From: Bos javanicus | Taxonomy: Eukaryota; Chordata; Mammalia; Artiodactyla; Bovidae | Direction of reading: 5' to 3' | Assembly: GCF_032452875.1 (NCBI RefSeq) | Contig: NC_083873.1 | Span: forward strand, 74,583,987 to 74,647,986 | DNA: 64,000 nt | Shown: positions 11,191 through 21,932 of the stretch, piece after piece | How the letters are laid out: every line of letters starts with the position of its first letter | Numbering within the stretch: position 1 is the stretch's first letter | Notes under the pieces: model-generated | Databases searched by the model: none | Told to the model about the DNA's origin: nothing | What the model saw: only the letters and a program-made list of their open reading frames with translations | Made by a program: the position numbers and the translations under genes

Positions 11191-11305
11191 TTTCTGCTGC
11201 TCTTCATCTCCCTCCTACACTCCACTGCACTCCTCCTCTTTCCCCTTCTTCTTCTTCTTTCTATATTTCTGTTTCTCCTTTCTTTTCACTTGACTCTTTC
11301 GTTTT
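11191..11305 (+). repeat. Pyrimidine-rich tract
   Basis: About 115 bases dominated by C and T on the plus strand (CTCCTC, TTCTTC runs). Low-complexity sequence that also creates a spurious leucine/serine-rich open frame. Confidence 0.7.
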
Positions 11306-11929
11306 CTGGACATTTTTCACTTTCCTATGTCATGGCAACATTCATAAGTATCTTGTGAGTATCAGTATTTTAATTGCATTGTCACAGCAAATCCTTTCAT
11401 AATATCCTTTCTTCCTGACAGAAGTGTAATTGAAGTTATATAGTCATTACTCATTAGGATAGAGTAGGGATACATGATTTAAAAAATTATAGGAAGTAGT
11501 TCAAGCTGTAGTGATATCCTCTGAAAATTTAGAAGTTTTTCTTTTGTTATTGAAGAAACTTTATAGTAACAGATTCATAGGTTAGTAATTTCCCTGTCTC
11601 CAATTTATGAACATAATTTATTTAGGCATCAAATTAGACAAATATTTTTAAAATCACTCTTTATACTTTAAATAGTTTGTATTTTTCTAACTTTCTCTAT
11701 ATGTAGAGAGTTTATATACAAAAACAATTAACATGTTGGTCAGTGATTCATATAAGAGCAGAGATTTTGAGGTTTTGTTCCTTGTCTCAAGGACTTGGAT
11801 CTTCCAAAAACTTTAAGCTTCTGTAACAAGTTGAACTTATCTTAACCAACTTCTGATAACACTTTTTAATTAGTGATGAACAATAATCATCCTCACCCAG
11901 TTTGTTTGAATCAGGAATATGGAGGCATA
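11306..11929. other. Unassigned AT-rich stretch
   Basis: Nothing recognisable in about 620 bases. Confidence 0.4.
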
Positions 11930-12540
11930 ATTTTATATATAGTAAAATTTGCCACATTCAAGTGTATAAATCAATGAGTTTTGACAAATGAATACAGTTC
12001 TATAAACACCATAACATTAATGATATAGAACATTTTTTTTTTACCCAATGAACTTTGCTCATGCTCATTTACAGTTTTCTCTTCGCATTTTTAGCTCATG
12101 AAAACTACAGTTCTACTTTATTTCACTATTGTTTTATCATTTAAACAAATCATAAAATGGAATTATAAAGTATGTAATTTCATATGTTCAACATCTGAAA
12201 TTAGTTCAAGGTTGATATATAATATATCATATAAATCATATATATATATATATATATATAAGTAGTTTGTTCTTTTTTATTGTCAAGTTATGATCCATTA
12301 AATTCAATTTTATGTTCGTAAGTTGATGGTCACTTGGCTGATCCCAGTTTTTGATTATTACAAACACTGTTGCTATGCACAATAAAGCACACAGTTTCTA
12401 TGGTCATGTTTTCTTTCTATTAAAAGGACTTTGAGATAACTGGGTGGAAATAGTTTTACCTTTGAAACAAGGTATCACACTGGTCTCCAAAGTGGCTATA
12501 CTATTTTGAATTCTAGTTAGAAATGTATAGAAATGAACAC
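11930..12540 (-). mobile_element. Old L1 3' UTR-type sequence, antisense
   Basis: It resembles the antisense of old mammalian L1 3' UTRs: a 'gccacattcaagtgtataaatcaatg' type block near 11950, then 'caaacactgttgctatgcac' and CTCCAAAGTGGCTATAC near 12360-12500. A TA microsatellite interrupts it. Confidence 0.6.
12237..12261. repeat. (TA)n microsatellite
   Basis: About 12 uninterrupted TA units. Confidence 0.95.
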
Positions 12541-13089
12541 TAAAAAATAAAGAGAGACCTAATGCACAGTATCTTGAGTATAAACAGTAATCAGTTCAGT
12601 TCAGTCGCTCAGTCGTGTCCAACTCTTTGTGATCCCATGAACTGCAGGCCTCCCTGTCCATCACCAACTCCCAGAGTCCACCCAAACCCATGTCCTTTGA
12701 ATCGGTGATGCTATCAAACCATCTCATCCTCTGTCGTCCCTTCTCTTCCTGCCCTCAATCTTTCCCAGCATCAGGGTCTTTGCAAAGTCAGCTCTTCACA
12801 TCAGGTGGCCAAAGTATTAGAGTTTCAGCTTCAACATCAGTCCTTCCAATGAACACCCAGGACTGATCTCCTTTAGAATGGACTGGTTGGATGTCCTTGT
12901 AGTCCAAGGGACTCTCAAGAGTCTTCTCTAGCACCACAGTTCAAAAGCATCAATTCTTCGGCACTCAGCTTTCTTAATAGTCCAACTCTCACATCCATAC
13001 TTGACCACTGGAAAAACCATGGTCTTGACTAGATTGACCTTTGTTGGCAAAGTAATGTCTCTGCTTTTTTAATATGCTGCCTAGGTTGG

Positions 13090-13862
13090 TCATACTAGCC
13101 TTCCAAGGAGTAAGCATCTTTTAATTTCATGGCTGCAATCACCATCTGCAGTGATATTGGAGCCCAGAAAAATAAAGTCTGACACTGTTTCCACTTTTTC
13201 CCCATCTATTTGCCATGAAGTGATGGGACTGGATGCCATGATCTTAGTTTTCTGAATGTTGAGCTTTAAGCCAACTTTCTCACTCTCCTCTTTCACTTTT
13301 ATCAAAAGGCTCTTTGGATCTTCTCCACTTTCTGCCATAAGGGTGATATCATCTGTATATCTGAGGTTATTGATATTTCTCCTGGCAATTTTTTTTTAAT
13401 TTTATTTTATTTTTAAACTTTACATAATTGCATTAGTTTTGCCAAATATCTTCTGGCAATTTTGATTCCAGCTTTTGCTTCTTCCAGCCCAGCGTTTCTC
13501 ATGATGTACTCTGCATATAAGTTAAATAAGCAAGGTGACAATATACAGCCTTGACGTACTCCTTTTCCTATTTGGAACCAGTCTGTTGTTCCATGTCCAG
13601 TTCTAACTGTTGCTTCCTGACCTGTATACAGGTTTCTCAAGAGGCAGGTCAGATGGTCTGGTATTCCCATCTCTTTCAGAATTTTCCACAGTGTGTTGTG
13701 ATCCACACAGTCAAAGGCTTTGCCATAGTCAATAAAGCAGAAATAGATGTTTTTCTGGAACTCTCTTGCTTTTTCGATGATCCAGTGGATGTTGGCAATT
13801 TGATCTCTCGTTCCTCTGCCTTTTCTAAAACCAGCTTGAAGATCTGGAAGTTCAAGGTTCAT
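13090..13862 (-). pseudogene. BovB reverse transcriptase remnant, interrupted by L1 tail
   Basis: Two open segments on the minus strand, 13862-13413 (149 codons) and 13338-13090 (82 codons). The first has CFIDYGKAFDCVDH (motif A) and VRQGCILSPCLFNLY (motif B), then runs into the inserted L1 tail just before the YADD motif. The catalytic motif region lies in the gap at about 13345-13370 and is altered there. The protein cannot be made intact. Confidence 0.8.
13393..13448 (-). mobile_element. 56-bp L1 tail insertion
   Basis: The reverse complement matches only the last bases of the ruminant L1 3' UTR (GGCAAAACTAATGCAATTATG counterpart) plus its A-rich end. The BovB target is duplicated as TCTCCTGGCAATTTT (13378-13392) and TCTTCTGGCAATTTT (13449-13463), 15 bp with one mismatch. 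Confidence 0.88.
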
Positions 13863-13926
13863 GTATTGCTGAAGCCTGGCTTAGACAATTTTAAGCATCA
13901 CTTTACTAGCGTGTGAGATGAGTGCA

Positions 13927-14205
13927 TGGAGAAGGCAATGGCACCCCACTCCAGTACTCTTGCCTGGAAAATCCCATGGACAAAAGAGCCTGGTAGGCTG
14001 CAGTCTATGGGGTCGCTCAGAGTTGGACACGACTGAGCGACTTCACTTTCACTTTTCACTTCCTTGCATTGGAGAAGGAAATGGCAACCCACTTCAGTGT
14101 TCTTGCCTGGAGAATCCCAGGGATGGGGAGCCTGGTGGGCTGCCATCTCAGGGGTCGCACAGAATCGGACACAACTGAAGTGACTTAGCAGCAGCAGCAG
14201 CAGCA
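13927..14205 (+). mobile_element. Bov-A2 SINE, nested in BovB
   Basis: Two Bov-A monomers with the CACTTTCACTTTTCACTT linker and a terminal (CAG)n. A perfect 12-bp TSD, GAGATGAGTGCA, occupies 13915-13926 and 14206-14217. Confidence 0.95.
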
Positions 14206-14948
14206 GAGATGAGTGCAATTGTGTGGTAGTTAGAGTATTCTTTGGCATTGCCTTTCTTTGGGATTGGAATGAAAACTGACCTTTTCCAGTCCTGCGGCCA
14301 TTGCTGAGTTTTCCATATTTGCTGGCATATTGAGTACAGCCCTTTACAGCATCATCTTTTAGGATTTGAAATAGCTCACCTGGAATTCCATCACCTCCAC
14401 TAGCTTTGTTCCTAGTGATGCTTTCTAAGGCCCACCTGTCTTCACATTCCAGGATATCCGGCTCTAGGTGAGTGTGAGTGATCACACCATTGTGATTATC
14501 TGTGTTGTGAAGATCTTTTTTGTACAGTTCTTCTGTGTATTCTTGCTACCTCTTCTTAATATCTTCTTCTTCTGTTAGGTCCCTACCATTTCTGTTCTTT
14601 ATTGAGCCCATCTTTGCATGAAATGTTCCCTAGGCATCTCTGATTTTCTTGAAGAGATCTTTAGTTTTTCCCATGCTATTGTTTTTCTCTATTTCTTTGC
14701 ATTGATCACTACCTTATAATTATGTAATGTGATCATTATTACCATATCAAAAATCTTATTGCAATATATAAATAACACACTGTATAATATTAAACATAAA
14801 CAAATGTTACCTGTCAAATTTATTCAATTAGAAAAAATAAGAGATGTGTAAGTGTTCAAGTCTCCAACCCATGGCTGATTCTTGGCCTTGTCAAGCTTTT
14901 TTATTTGGTTTGTTCTGTGGTTTCATACTGTAGTCACTAACAGTAGGT

Positions 14949-15182
14949 GTGTGTGTGCTTGTTAAGTCACTTGAGTTGTGTCTGACTCTTTGGGACTCCA
15001 TGGACTGTAGCCTGAAAGGCTCCTCTGTTCATGGGATTCTCCAGACAAGAACACTAGAATGGGTTGCCATGGCTTCTTCCAAGGGATCTTCCCAATGCAG
15101 GGTTGAACACAAGCCTCTTACATCTCCTGCATTGACAGGTTGACAGGTGGCTTCTTTACTACTAGAGCCACCTGGGAAACCC
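14949..15182 (-). mobile_element. Bov-tA SINE, antisense
   Basis: A Bov-A body followed by the reverse tRNA head ending in GAGCCACCTGGGAAACCC. The head contains a small internal duplication (GACAGGTTGACAGGTGG). Confidence 0.88.
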
Positions 15183-15289
15183 ATATGCTCATGTGTGGTA
15201 TATATATCAATCACATTTTTCATACATTACATTTCATATACATTACATATATGTATAAATATATGGTGATTTATCCACTATTAGTGTTT

Positions 15290-15790
15290 TGATACTTTTT
15301 AATATACCTGGAAAGAGTAATTTAACTTATGCATGTTTTACAAATATTTTTACCCAACTTGTGGTTTTCATTTTCTTAACATTGTCTTTTAAGAAAGAAA
15401 CTTTTTTTTTTTTTTGGTGAGTTTGATTTACCATTTTTATGTTTCATAATTTCTACATTTATAGTCTAAGAAATTTTCTCCAAAATACACAATCCCAAAG
15501 AGTTTTTCTACATTTTCTTTTTGAAGTTTTATAATTTTAGGTCTTAAATCAGATCTCTGATCAATTTTAGTATAATTTTATGGCATTAAAGAATAATCTT
15601 ATTGCTTATGGATATCTTTTTTTTCCCCAGCATCATTTGCTGTACAGACAATCCTTTCTACTTGAGTTGCCATCTTTTTTTTTTTTTAATCTGTTGTTCA
15701 TATATGTGAATCTATTTCTGAACTCTCATTTCTGGTCTGTTCATCTAAATATCTGTCTTAGGCCAGACATAAAGTTGAACCTTATGTCAA
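15290..15790 (-). mobile_element. Old L1 ORF2 fragment, antisense
   Basis: It follows the antisense of old L1 ORF2 through 'gttttataattttagg', 'catcatttgctg' and 'tatgtgaatctatttctgaactctc' blocks. T-runs at 15407-15418 and 15675-15686. The frames are broken. Confidence 0.7.
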
Positions 15791-15854
15791 TATTTTAATA
15801 TGAATGAGTTTTAGATTAGTAGTGTGGGAAATTAGCATGCATATTATAGAAAAG

Positions 15855-16060
15855 ATGAGAAATTTGTAGTCAGACAGAGAGAATGACTTAACACCTCAGC
15901 TTTACCAGTTCCCAGCTGCATGATGTTCTGATTGTAACTTTTTTCCCTTCTAAACATGTTTCTCATTGTAAGATTGTTATACAGAATAAACAAATTTATT
16001 TATATGAAGTATATCTTTGTGCCTGATAAATGTAAAACACTTCATAAATGCTAAGTCCCT
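15855..16060 (+). mobile_element. MIR SINE, diverged
   Basis: Diverged counterparts of the MIR core occur in order: agtcagacag, CAGCTGCATGATG, tttctcattgtaa, and gtaaaacacttcataaatgct at the end. The order and spacing support MIR; identity is low. Confidence 0.5.
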
Positions 16061-16757
16061 TTATCCTTTGTTCAGAATGTTTTAATAGAAAAGAGATTAA
16101 CTACTGTGTTTCTGGTAGATAGTAATACCTATTCATTAAAAAAAAATATAAACAAAGCCACCAGATAACTTCTTCTACTAAATATATGCTTATACCTTGC
16201 TACAGTAACTTCTGATCTACTTTGAGTAAATTGGATAATTTTGGCCATGCTTAATTGCAATATATACAAAAAATAAAAGCTTACTGGCATCCCTTACTTT
16301 AAAAGCTTACTTTCATACAGCATCCCTAAAAAATTAGTTTTGAGTTACACAAATTGTATACAAAATATAGTAACAATGTTGTTTTCATTATGCTGAATAA
16401 AATGGATGTTTTTCAGCATTTTAATATGCTTACATTGGAGACTAGTGGCCTAATTTAAAAAACACTTGCTATTTTGTACTTCACATAAATCACAAATTAA
16501 TTTATGCACTGAGTTTATGTAACTTAAGCTCATTTCATAAATATTGGGAAGATATTTAAGTTACAAAAACAATCTCTGGACATTTGAATGGATGGTTTCT
16601 TAAGCCTGATTGAGAAGGAAAATTGTAAGGAAGTCTGGTTTTAGAATTCAGTGAAAACATTGTTTATGCTTGCTTTGTAGCTTCACAACACAGAACACAG
16701 CAGAGTTAGAAAAATCATTCTAAGTGCTGTCACCCCTTACTTCCCAAGACCTTTACA
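16061..16757. other. Unassigned AT-rich stretch
   Basis: Nothing recognisable in about 700 bases. There is a short local repeat of 'aaaagcttac' near 16276-16309. Confidence 0.4.
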
Positions 16758-16773
16758 GAGTAAGTGGGTTCAT

Positions 16774-16972
16774 AGAAGTGTATGCGCTTAGTCGCTCAGT
16801 CATGTCCAACTCTTTATGAACCTATGAACCTTAGCTGGCCAGGCTCCTGTGTCCATGGGATTTTCCAGGCAAGAATATCCTGCCTGGGCTGCCATTTCCT
16901 TCTCCAGGGGATCTTCCTGACCAAGGGACCAAACCTGTGTCTTCTGCATTGCAGGCAGATTCTTTTCTGTCT
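16774..16972 (-). mobile_element. Bov-tA SINE, antisense, head-truncated, 16-bp TSD
   Basis: A Bov-A body plus a partial reverse tRNA head that stops at TCTGTCT, short of the usual CCACCAGGGAAG end, so the SINE is 5'-truncated. A perfect 16-bp TSD, GAGTAAGTGGGTTCAT, occupies 16758-16773 and 16973-16988. Confidence 0.95.
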
Positions 16973-16988
16973 GAGTAAGTGGGTTCAT

Positions 16989-17328
16989 CGATACTGCATG
17001 CATGAAATATCTAATATTACTGTTTATCTATGTAGCACTTGAATATTTGTAAGTGGAAATGGTAAAAAGAAATTTCCTTGAATTATCAAATATTATGTGC
17101 TGTTATCTAAAGATAATTCAATGTAGCTATAGTCTAATTTGAGGAATTTTAAATATTTAGTTCTTCCAATATTCAGGAAATCTTGATCTTACCATTATTA
17201 GACTATAGAACATCACAATATTTACAAAGATCCTTTTATCATATCTAAGTTTATCGTACACCAATATGCCATAGTTATACATATAGGACAACATATAACA
17301 AATTATAAACTAATTTTTACAAACTAAT
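16989..17328. other. Unassigned AT-rich stretch
   Basis: Nothing recognisable in about 340 bases. Confidence 0.4.
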
Positions 17329-17525
17329 CCTTGGTGGTTTAGATGGTAAAGAATCCACCTGCAATGAGGGAGACCTGGATTTGATCCCTGGGTTGGGAAG
17401 ATTCCCCTGGAGAAGGGCATAGCAACCCACTCCAGTATTCTTACCTGGAGAATCCCCATGGACAAAGGAGCCTGATGGGCTGCAGTCCATGGGGTCGCAG
17501 TCAGATATGACTGAGAGACACAGCA
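17329..17525 (+). mobile_element. Bov-tA SINE
   Basis: A tRNA-like head (TTGGTGGTTTAGATGG, box-B-like GATTTGATCCC) and a Bov-A body ending GACTGAGAGACACAGCAC. No clear TSD. Confidence 0.9.
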
Positions 17526-17930
17526 CAATATGTTTACAGTTATTAAAATAATTCTATTTCCTCTATATATCTTATTATTCCCTAAATTGGTTAATCTCAA
17601 ATATATCTGGGAAGCACCCAACAAGTATTCAGCTCTCTCGGATATGTAATTTAACGTGATAAATTAATTTGTTATAATGTTGAGTTATAGCCAAAAAGCA
17701 GTACACTATAATTGTTTATTTGCTTTTCCAAGTATTCTGTATTTCTGTCATAGTTTCTCTCATTGTATAGCCTGTCAGTATTACAATGATCAGGGTTTTT
17801 TGTTAGATTGCATTTTTTTGCATTATAAAACATGACTAGAGAAAAGTACAGAAATAATAAAGTCACAGTTTGATAAGTTTCAGAGGTAAATACACCCACA
17901 AAATTACTGAAATTAAAAAAATATACACAT
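17526..17930. other. Unassigned AT-rich stretch
   Basis: About 400 bases without a recognised repeat. It ends in a short (CA)n run at 17931-17944. Confidence 0.4.
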
Positions 17931-17939
17931 AAACACACA

Positions 17940-18770
17940 CACACCGAATATTATATTACTGGCATCCTAGAAATGTCCCGTTCCCTGTCCCCATTGTTGG
18001 CCTCCCCAAAGGTAGCTAGTAGCCACTATTTTTATTTCTACCATCACATATTAGATTTTCCTCCTCTTTAACTTTAGATGAATGAAGTCAGACAGGTTCT
18101 CTTTTATGCCTTTTTATTAGCATATGTTGTTCATAAATGTTTACATCAATAGTTTGTCTAGTTTAATTGGTACTATTAAACAGTAATCAATCAAACTGAA
18201 CTGAACTGAACTGAATCAATCATGATATGCACATGATGATACCATGATTTATCCCTTTTGTTCTTTATTAGGACTTTGGAAATTTCCATTTTTTGGCTAT
18301 TACATATTGCAATGGTATGACCTTCTTGGGCATGTATTTTAGTGAATATATTTAAATATTTCTTTTACATATATGCCTAGGATAGGCATATATCTTCAAT
18401 GTGGATAATTCAAAGCACTTTGTAATGATTCAAATTTGCGCTATTACTAGAAATGTGTACATGCTCTGTTTGTTCCCCTAACAAAATACCTTGGAATTAT
18501 ATGTTTTGTGTTAGTTATGCTAGTGTATATAAAGATATGTCATACTATAATGTTAATTTGCTTTCCCCTAAAGGGTAGTTACATTGAAGACATTTTCATT
18601 TGTGTTTTGAGTATTGGCTTTTCTATTTTTGTGAGTTGGCTTTTTAAAACTTTGAGCTGTTTCCTTCTTGTTTCATCATTGTTCTTTTCTTCCTTTTGTT
18701 CCACCTTAATGATTTGTAAAATGAGTTTATATAATCTAGAAACAAATCCTTTTAAATAACTGTATTAAAA
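17940..18770 (-). mobile_element. Old L1 3' UTR-type sequence, antisense
   Basis: It follows old L1 3' UTR antisense through 'tagtagccactatttttatttct', 'catatgttgttcata', 'ccattttttggctattac' and 'atatgcctaggatagg' blocks. A 20-bp (ACTGA)4 insertion lies at 18194-18213. Confidence 0.6.
18194..18213 (+). mobile_element. Tail-only insertion, (ACTGA)4, BovB-type
   Basis: Twenty bases made of four AACTG units (the same array as ACTGA) interrupt the old L1. They are flanked by a perfect 9-bp duplication, AATCAATCA, at 18185-18193 and 18214-18222. The unit equals the 3' tail repeat of BovB copies here, for example at 55153-55170. The plus call assumes the tail reads ACTGA in the sense direction. 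Confidence 0.65.
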
Positions 18771-19029
18771 ATCTTCATCCATTCTGTGATTTAAATTTTT
18801 TCTCCTTTAGTCTGTCTTAAAGTTATGTGTATTTATTTCTTAACTTTTCAAATTTTTTTGTAAATGTGGGTTGGTCTTTTTATTGAATTTAAGTGTTATT
18901 CATACATTATTGATATCATTTTTTACCCATTTATATTTTAAACATAGTTTCATAGTTGTGATTGGCTTTTCAGTTCTTTAAGACCATGTTTTGAAAATCC
19001 ACCTTTTTTAATATTGATAAAGTTTAGGT

Positions 19030-19157
19030 TGCTGCTAAGTCACTTCAGTTGTGTCCGACTCTGTGTGACCCCAAGACAGAAGCCCACCAGGTTCCCCCTT
19101 CCCTGGGATTCTCCAGGCAAGAACACTGGAGTGGGTTGCCATTTCCTTCTCCAAGGA
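19030..19157 (-). mobile_element. Bov-A monomer (truncated Bov-A2), antisense
   Basis: One Bov-A monomer from GCTGCTAAGTCACTTCAG to GCCATTTCCTTCTCC. The second monomer is absent. Confidence 0.85.
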
Positions 19158-19850
19158 AATTAGACTTTTAAATTAGAGTTCCTTCTTTTTGTCCCTCATT
19201 TTAATCTTTCCTAACTCAAAGTCAAAATGTTCCCTTTTTTCTAAGTGTTCTTATATAACTTTTAAAGTTTACCACTTATGTTTAGGTCCATGATTCACTT
19301 GAAGTTTCAGTTTTAAGCATTTCCTTTTCTTTTTCTTTTTTTCTTTTTCTCCTCAATTTCTCCAGCATAGTTTATTGGAAAAATGATCACTTTTCCATTG
19401 AAAAGCTTTTGCTACCTTTGGCAAAAATCATTTAACTTAATATGTGCATGTTAATTTCTCAATTCTCTGTTTTGTCCCACTCCTCTATATGTCTACCCTT
19501 CTTAAATACCACACTTTTCCTGACTAATATAATGAGCCTTGAATCAGGAAAAATCAGTCTTCTATATCCTTTACACTTTAACTGTTTAGGCTCTTCTATT
19601 TCCCTTACATTTTCATATGTATCTTAGAATATATTTGATAAGTTCTTTAAAAGCATTATTGGGTTATATTTGGCACTTAGTTAAGTCTATATCTACTGGA
19701 GAATTACAGTCTTAACACTATAAAGTCTTTTGGTCCATTAATATAGTACAGTGTCTTCGTTCATATGTATGTGTTGTTTAATCTTTTAACGATATTTTGC
19801 AATTTTAACAATATCTTGCACATATTTAGTTAAATGTATCAGTGTATATT

Positions 19851-20126
19851 GGAAAAGGCAATGGCACCCCACTCTGGTACTCTTGCCTGGAAAATCCCAT
19901 GGACAGAGGAGCCTGGTGGGCTACAGTCCATAGGGTCGCTAAGAGTCGGACACGACTGAGCGACTTCACTTTCACTTTTCACTTTCATGCATTGGAGAAG
20001 GAAATGGCAACCCACTCCAGTGTTCTTGCCTGGAGAATCCCAGGGACGGGGGAGCCTGGTGGGCTGCCGTCTGTGGGGTCGCAGAGTCAGACACGACTGA
20101 AGTGACTTAGCAGCAGCAGCAGCAGC
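19851..20126 (+). mobile_element. Bov-A2 SINE
   Basis: A complete dimer with linker and terminal CAG repeats. TSD ATCAGTGTATATT (19838-19850) and ATCCATGTATATT (20127-20139), 13 bp with two mismatches. Confidence 0.94.
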
Positions 20127-20206
20127 ATCCATGTATATTGTGCATTTTAATGTTATTGTGAATGATATAATTTCCAAATGTTTATTACCAGTGTTGGCAA
20201 ATGTAA

Positions 20207-20413
20207 TTAATTTTCTATATTGACCTTATAATTTATGACCCTACTAAATTCATGTATTAGTGCTAATAGCTGTTTTGTAGATTCTTCAGGGTTGCCTACA
20301 AACCCAATTGTGCTATCTGTAAGTAGAATATTATTTCTTTTATTATCCATATGCTTTTTAGATTTTTTTAGCTTAATTGTACTAGCTTGGGGGTGAGATA
20401 AGCTCTGTTGCAA
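20207..20413 (-). pseudogene. L1 ORF2 fragment
   Basis: A 68-codon open frame. Its C-terminal part, STKQLLALIHEFSRVINYKVN, matches the pattern of L1 ORF2 just downstream of the polymerase motifs. The rest is diverged. A relic of the old antisense L1. Confidence 0.6.
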
Positions 20414-20490
20414 TGTTAAATAGAAATGTTGAGAGTATACACGGTCTTATTTCAACTCTTATGGGAATATCATTTAAGTTTTTCATAAAT

Positions 20491-20700
20491 GCCTGCACAG
20501 TTTGGTAGGGCTGCAGTAAGAAAAAAGCACAGACTGGGTAGCAGAAATTTATTTTCTCACAGTTTTGGAGACTAAGAAGTCCCAGGTCAAAATGTTTGTA
20601 AGGTTAGTTCCTACAGAAGGTTGTTGAGTGAAGCACTTCTTTCTGAAACTGAGAAGGACCCTGGGAGGCTCCTGGGCATAGAAACCTTTTTTGTCCCACA
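20491..20700 (-). mobile_element. MLT1-type LTR fragment, antisense
   Basis: GGGCTGCAGTAAG, CACAGACTGGGTAGCAGAAATTTATT and TCTCACAGTTTTGGAGACTAAGAAGTCC are the reverse complement of the MLT1 3' end also seen in the forward copy ending at 8178. Confidence 0.7.
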
Positions 20701-21062
20701 TTGCTTATAGTCAAGACTCTAGCCTCTTTGACTGTCCCTGAGCTCCAAAGGACAGATTCAAACAGTTGCTAATTAAGGGAGGGGAAGACAAGATTAAAGG
20801 GGCCAGAGAAACTCAGCTGTTAAACATTAGAGACTTACCACCTGAGATGAGATCCAGTCTCTGGATACACCCTCATCTTGTCAGCAACTCCACCCTTGAA
20901 CCCTTAATATAAAACTCTTCATAGAATTCTCCTGGGTTGGGACTCATAGTTTTCAAGGGCAGCAGTGCACTGTGTCCCCCTTTGCCTGGCAGAGCAATAA
21001 AGCTACTCTTTTTTTACTCAATCCAAAACACTATTCTCTGAGTTTCAATTTGGCACCAGTAC
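20701..21062 (+). mobile_element. Possible endogenous retrovirus LTR
   Basis: The layout fits U3-R-U5: a TATA-like TAATATAAAA at 20905-20914, GGGCAGCAGTGCACTGTG near 20960, the polyadenylation signal AATAAA at 20996-21001, and a 3' edge near GGCACCAGTACA. I recognise the architecture, not the family. No gag, pol or env frame follows. The left edge is uncertain. Confidence 0.45.
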
Positions 21063-21279
21063 AGAAAAGAGCTTTCAGCATCATTTCCATGGTTTGTAGA
21101 GGGCTTTGTTCACCCTGTGTCTTCACATTGTCTTCACTCTGCGTATTTCTGTTCCAACTTTACTCTTATATTAAGGCAAGTCATGTTAGAGCAAGGGCCA
21201 CAGCATTGCCTCCTTTTAAATTAATTAACCTTGTGAAGATCCTATTGTTACTGAGTCTAAGCTTCCTTTGCTCACAGCA
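21063..21279. other. Unassigned sequence between two LTR-like blocks
   Basis: About 215 bases. No open retroviral frame and no recognised repeat. Confidence 0.3.
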
Positions 21280-21717
21280 TGTCAGGCCAATAAATCCAAG
21301 AGATGAAGTGTTGAAGCAAGGAATATGACTTTATTCGGAACACCAACTCACCAATAAGTTGCAGACTGAAGTCTCAGAATAACCATCTTTTTGGAGTCTG
21401 GATGACAAGTTCTTTCATAGAACCAGAGAGAGACAAGCACTGAGGAACTAAATTAAAAGACAGAATAGAGAGGGAGAGGCAATGTGGAAGAAAAGTAAAA
21501 AGGGTCCTCAGTCTTGTAAAGCAGCTCTAGGAATGGCGGGACTCAGGATGGATCTATGAAGTCCTTTCTTGCAGCTATGCATAGGTGGGCAGGGTCCGAT
21601 TATCTCTCTGTGAACTGAACAAAGGCACTTTAGTTTACCGGTCAGGCAGAGGGACCATATTCTCTGAGGCAGGCTATTATGTATGATTATAATAGCAAAT
21701 AGCTGCTTGATGGCTTG
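21280..21717 (-). mobile_element. Probable LTR (ERV-like), antisense
   Basis: Read on the minus strand, the block ends in CCTGACA and carries AATAAA (complement of 21330-21335) close to that end, as an LTR would. Its U3-side end (about 21692-21717) continues into a Bov-tA and is duplicated in inverted form at 22450-22473. Family not recognised; no coding remnant seen. Confidence 0.4.
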
Positions 21718-21873
21718 GGGGCTTCCTAGGGTATACTAGTAGTAAAGAACTCAACTGCCAATACAGGAGACATAAAAGGTTCAATCTCTGGGCCAGGAAG
21801 ATCCCTGGGGAAGGGAATGGCAACCCACTCCAGTATTCTTGCCAGGAGAATTCCATGGACAGAGAAGCCTGGC
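21692..21873. repeat. Inverted repeat, left arm
   Basis: Pairs with 22294-22473 in inverted orientation, about nine in ten bases identical by eye. It spans LTR edge plus SINE, so the similarity is not confined to the SINE. Confidence 0.75.
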
Positions 21874-21928
21874 GGGCCATGGTCCATAGGAACACAAAGA
21901 GTCGGACACAACTGAAGTGACTTAGCAT
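21718..21928 (+). mobile_element. Bov-tA SINE, left arm of an inverted repeat
   Basis: Head GGGGCTTCCTAGGGTATACT and a Bov-A body to AGTGACTTAGCATGG. It carries unusual shared variants (ACTAGTAGTAAAGAAC, GACATAAAAGGTTCAATCTC) that are also present in the inverted copy at 22294-22450. Confidence 0.85.
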
Positions 21929-21932
21929 GGAT

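Larger units (their letters stand above)
12591..14709 (-). mobile_element. BovB, 2.1 kb, antisense, with two nested insertions
   Basis: It runs from the reverse CAGTT tail through the C-terminal region and reverse transcriptase into the linker, where it is truncated at 'cattgatcac'. An L1 tail (13393-13448) and a Bov-A2 (13927-14205) are inserted, each with its own TSD. Confidence 0.93.
18780..20490 (-). mobile_element. Old L1 ORF2, antisense, with two SINEs
   Basis: About 1.4 kb of diverged L1 ORF2 read in reverse. Clearest at 20140-20480, where the minus strand encodes a piece ending LLALIHEFSRVINYKVN, the L1 ORF2 region after the polymerase domain. Interrupted by Bov-A (19030-19157) and Bov-A2 (19851-20126). 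Confidence 0.65.

Noticed and set aside
11149..11358. 69-codon leucine/phenylalanine-rich frame as a membrane peptide
   Set aside because: Produced by the pyrimidine-rich tract at 11191-11305; no supporting context.
14096..14200. CAG/CTG repeats as expanded trinucleotide loci
   Set aside because: They are the normal short terminal CAG repeat of Bov-A2 (also at 20110, 35395, 55540, 63826), 5-6 units only.
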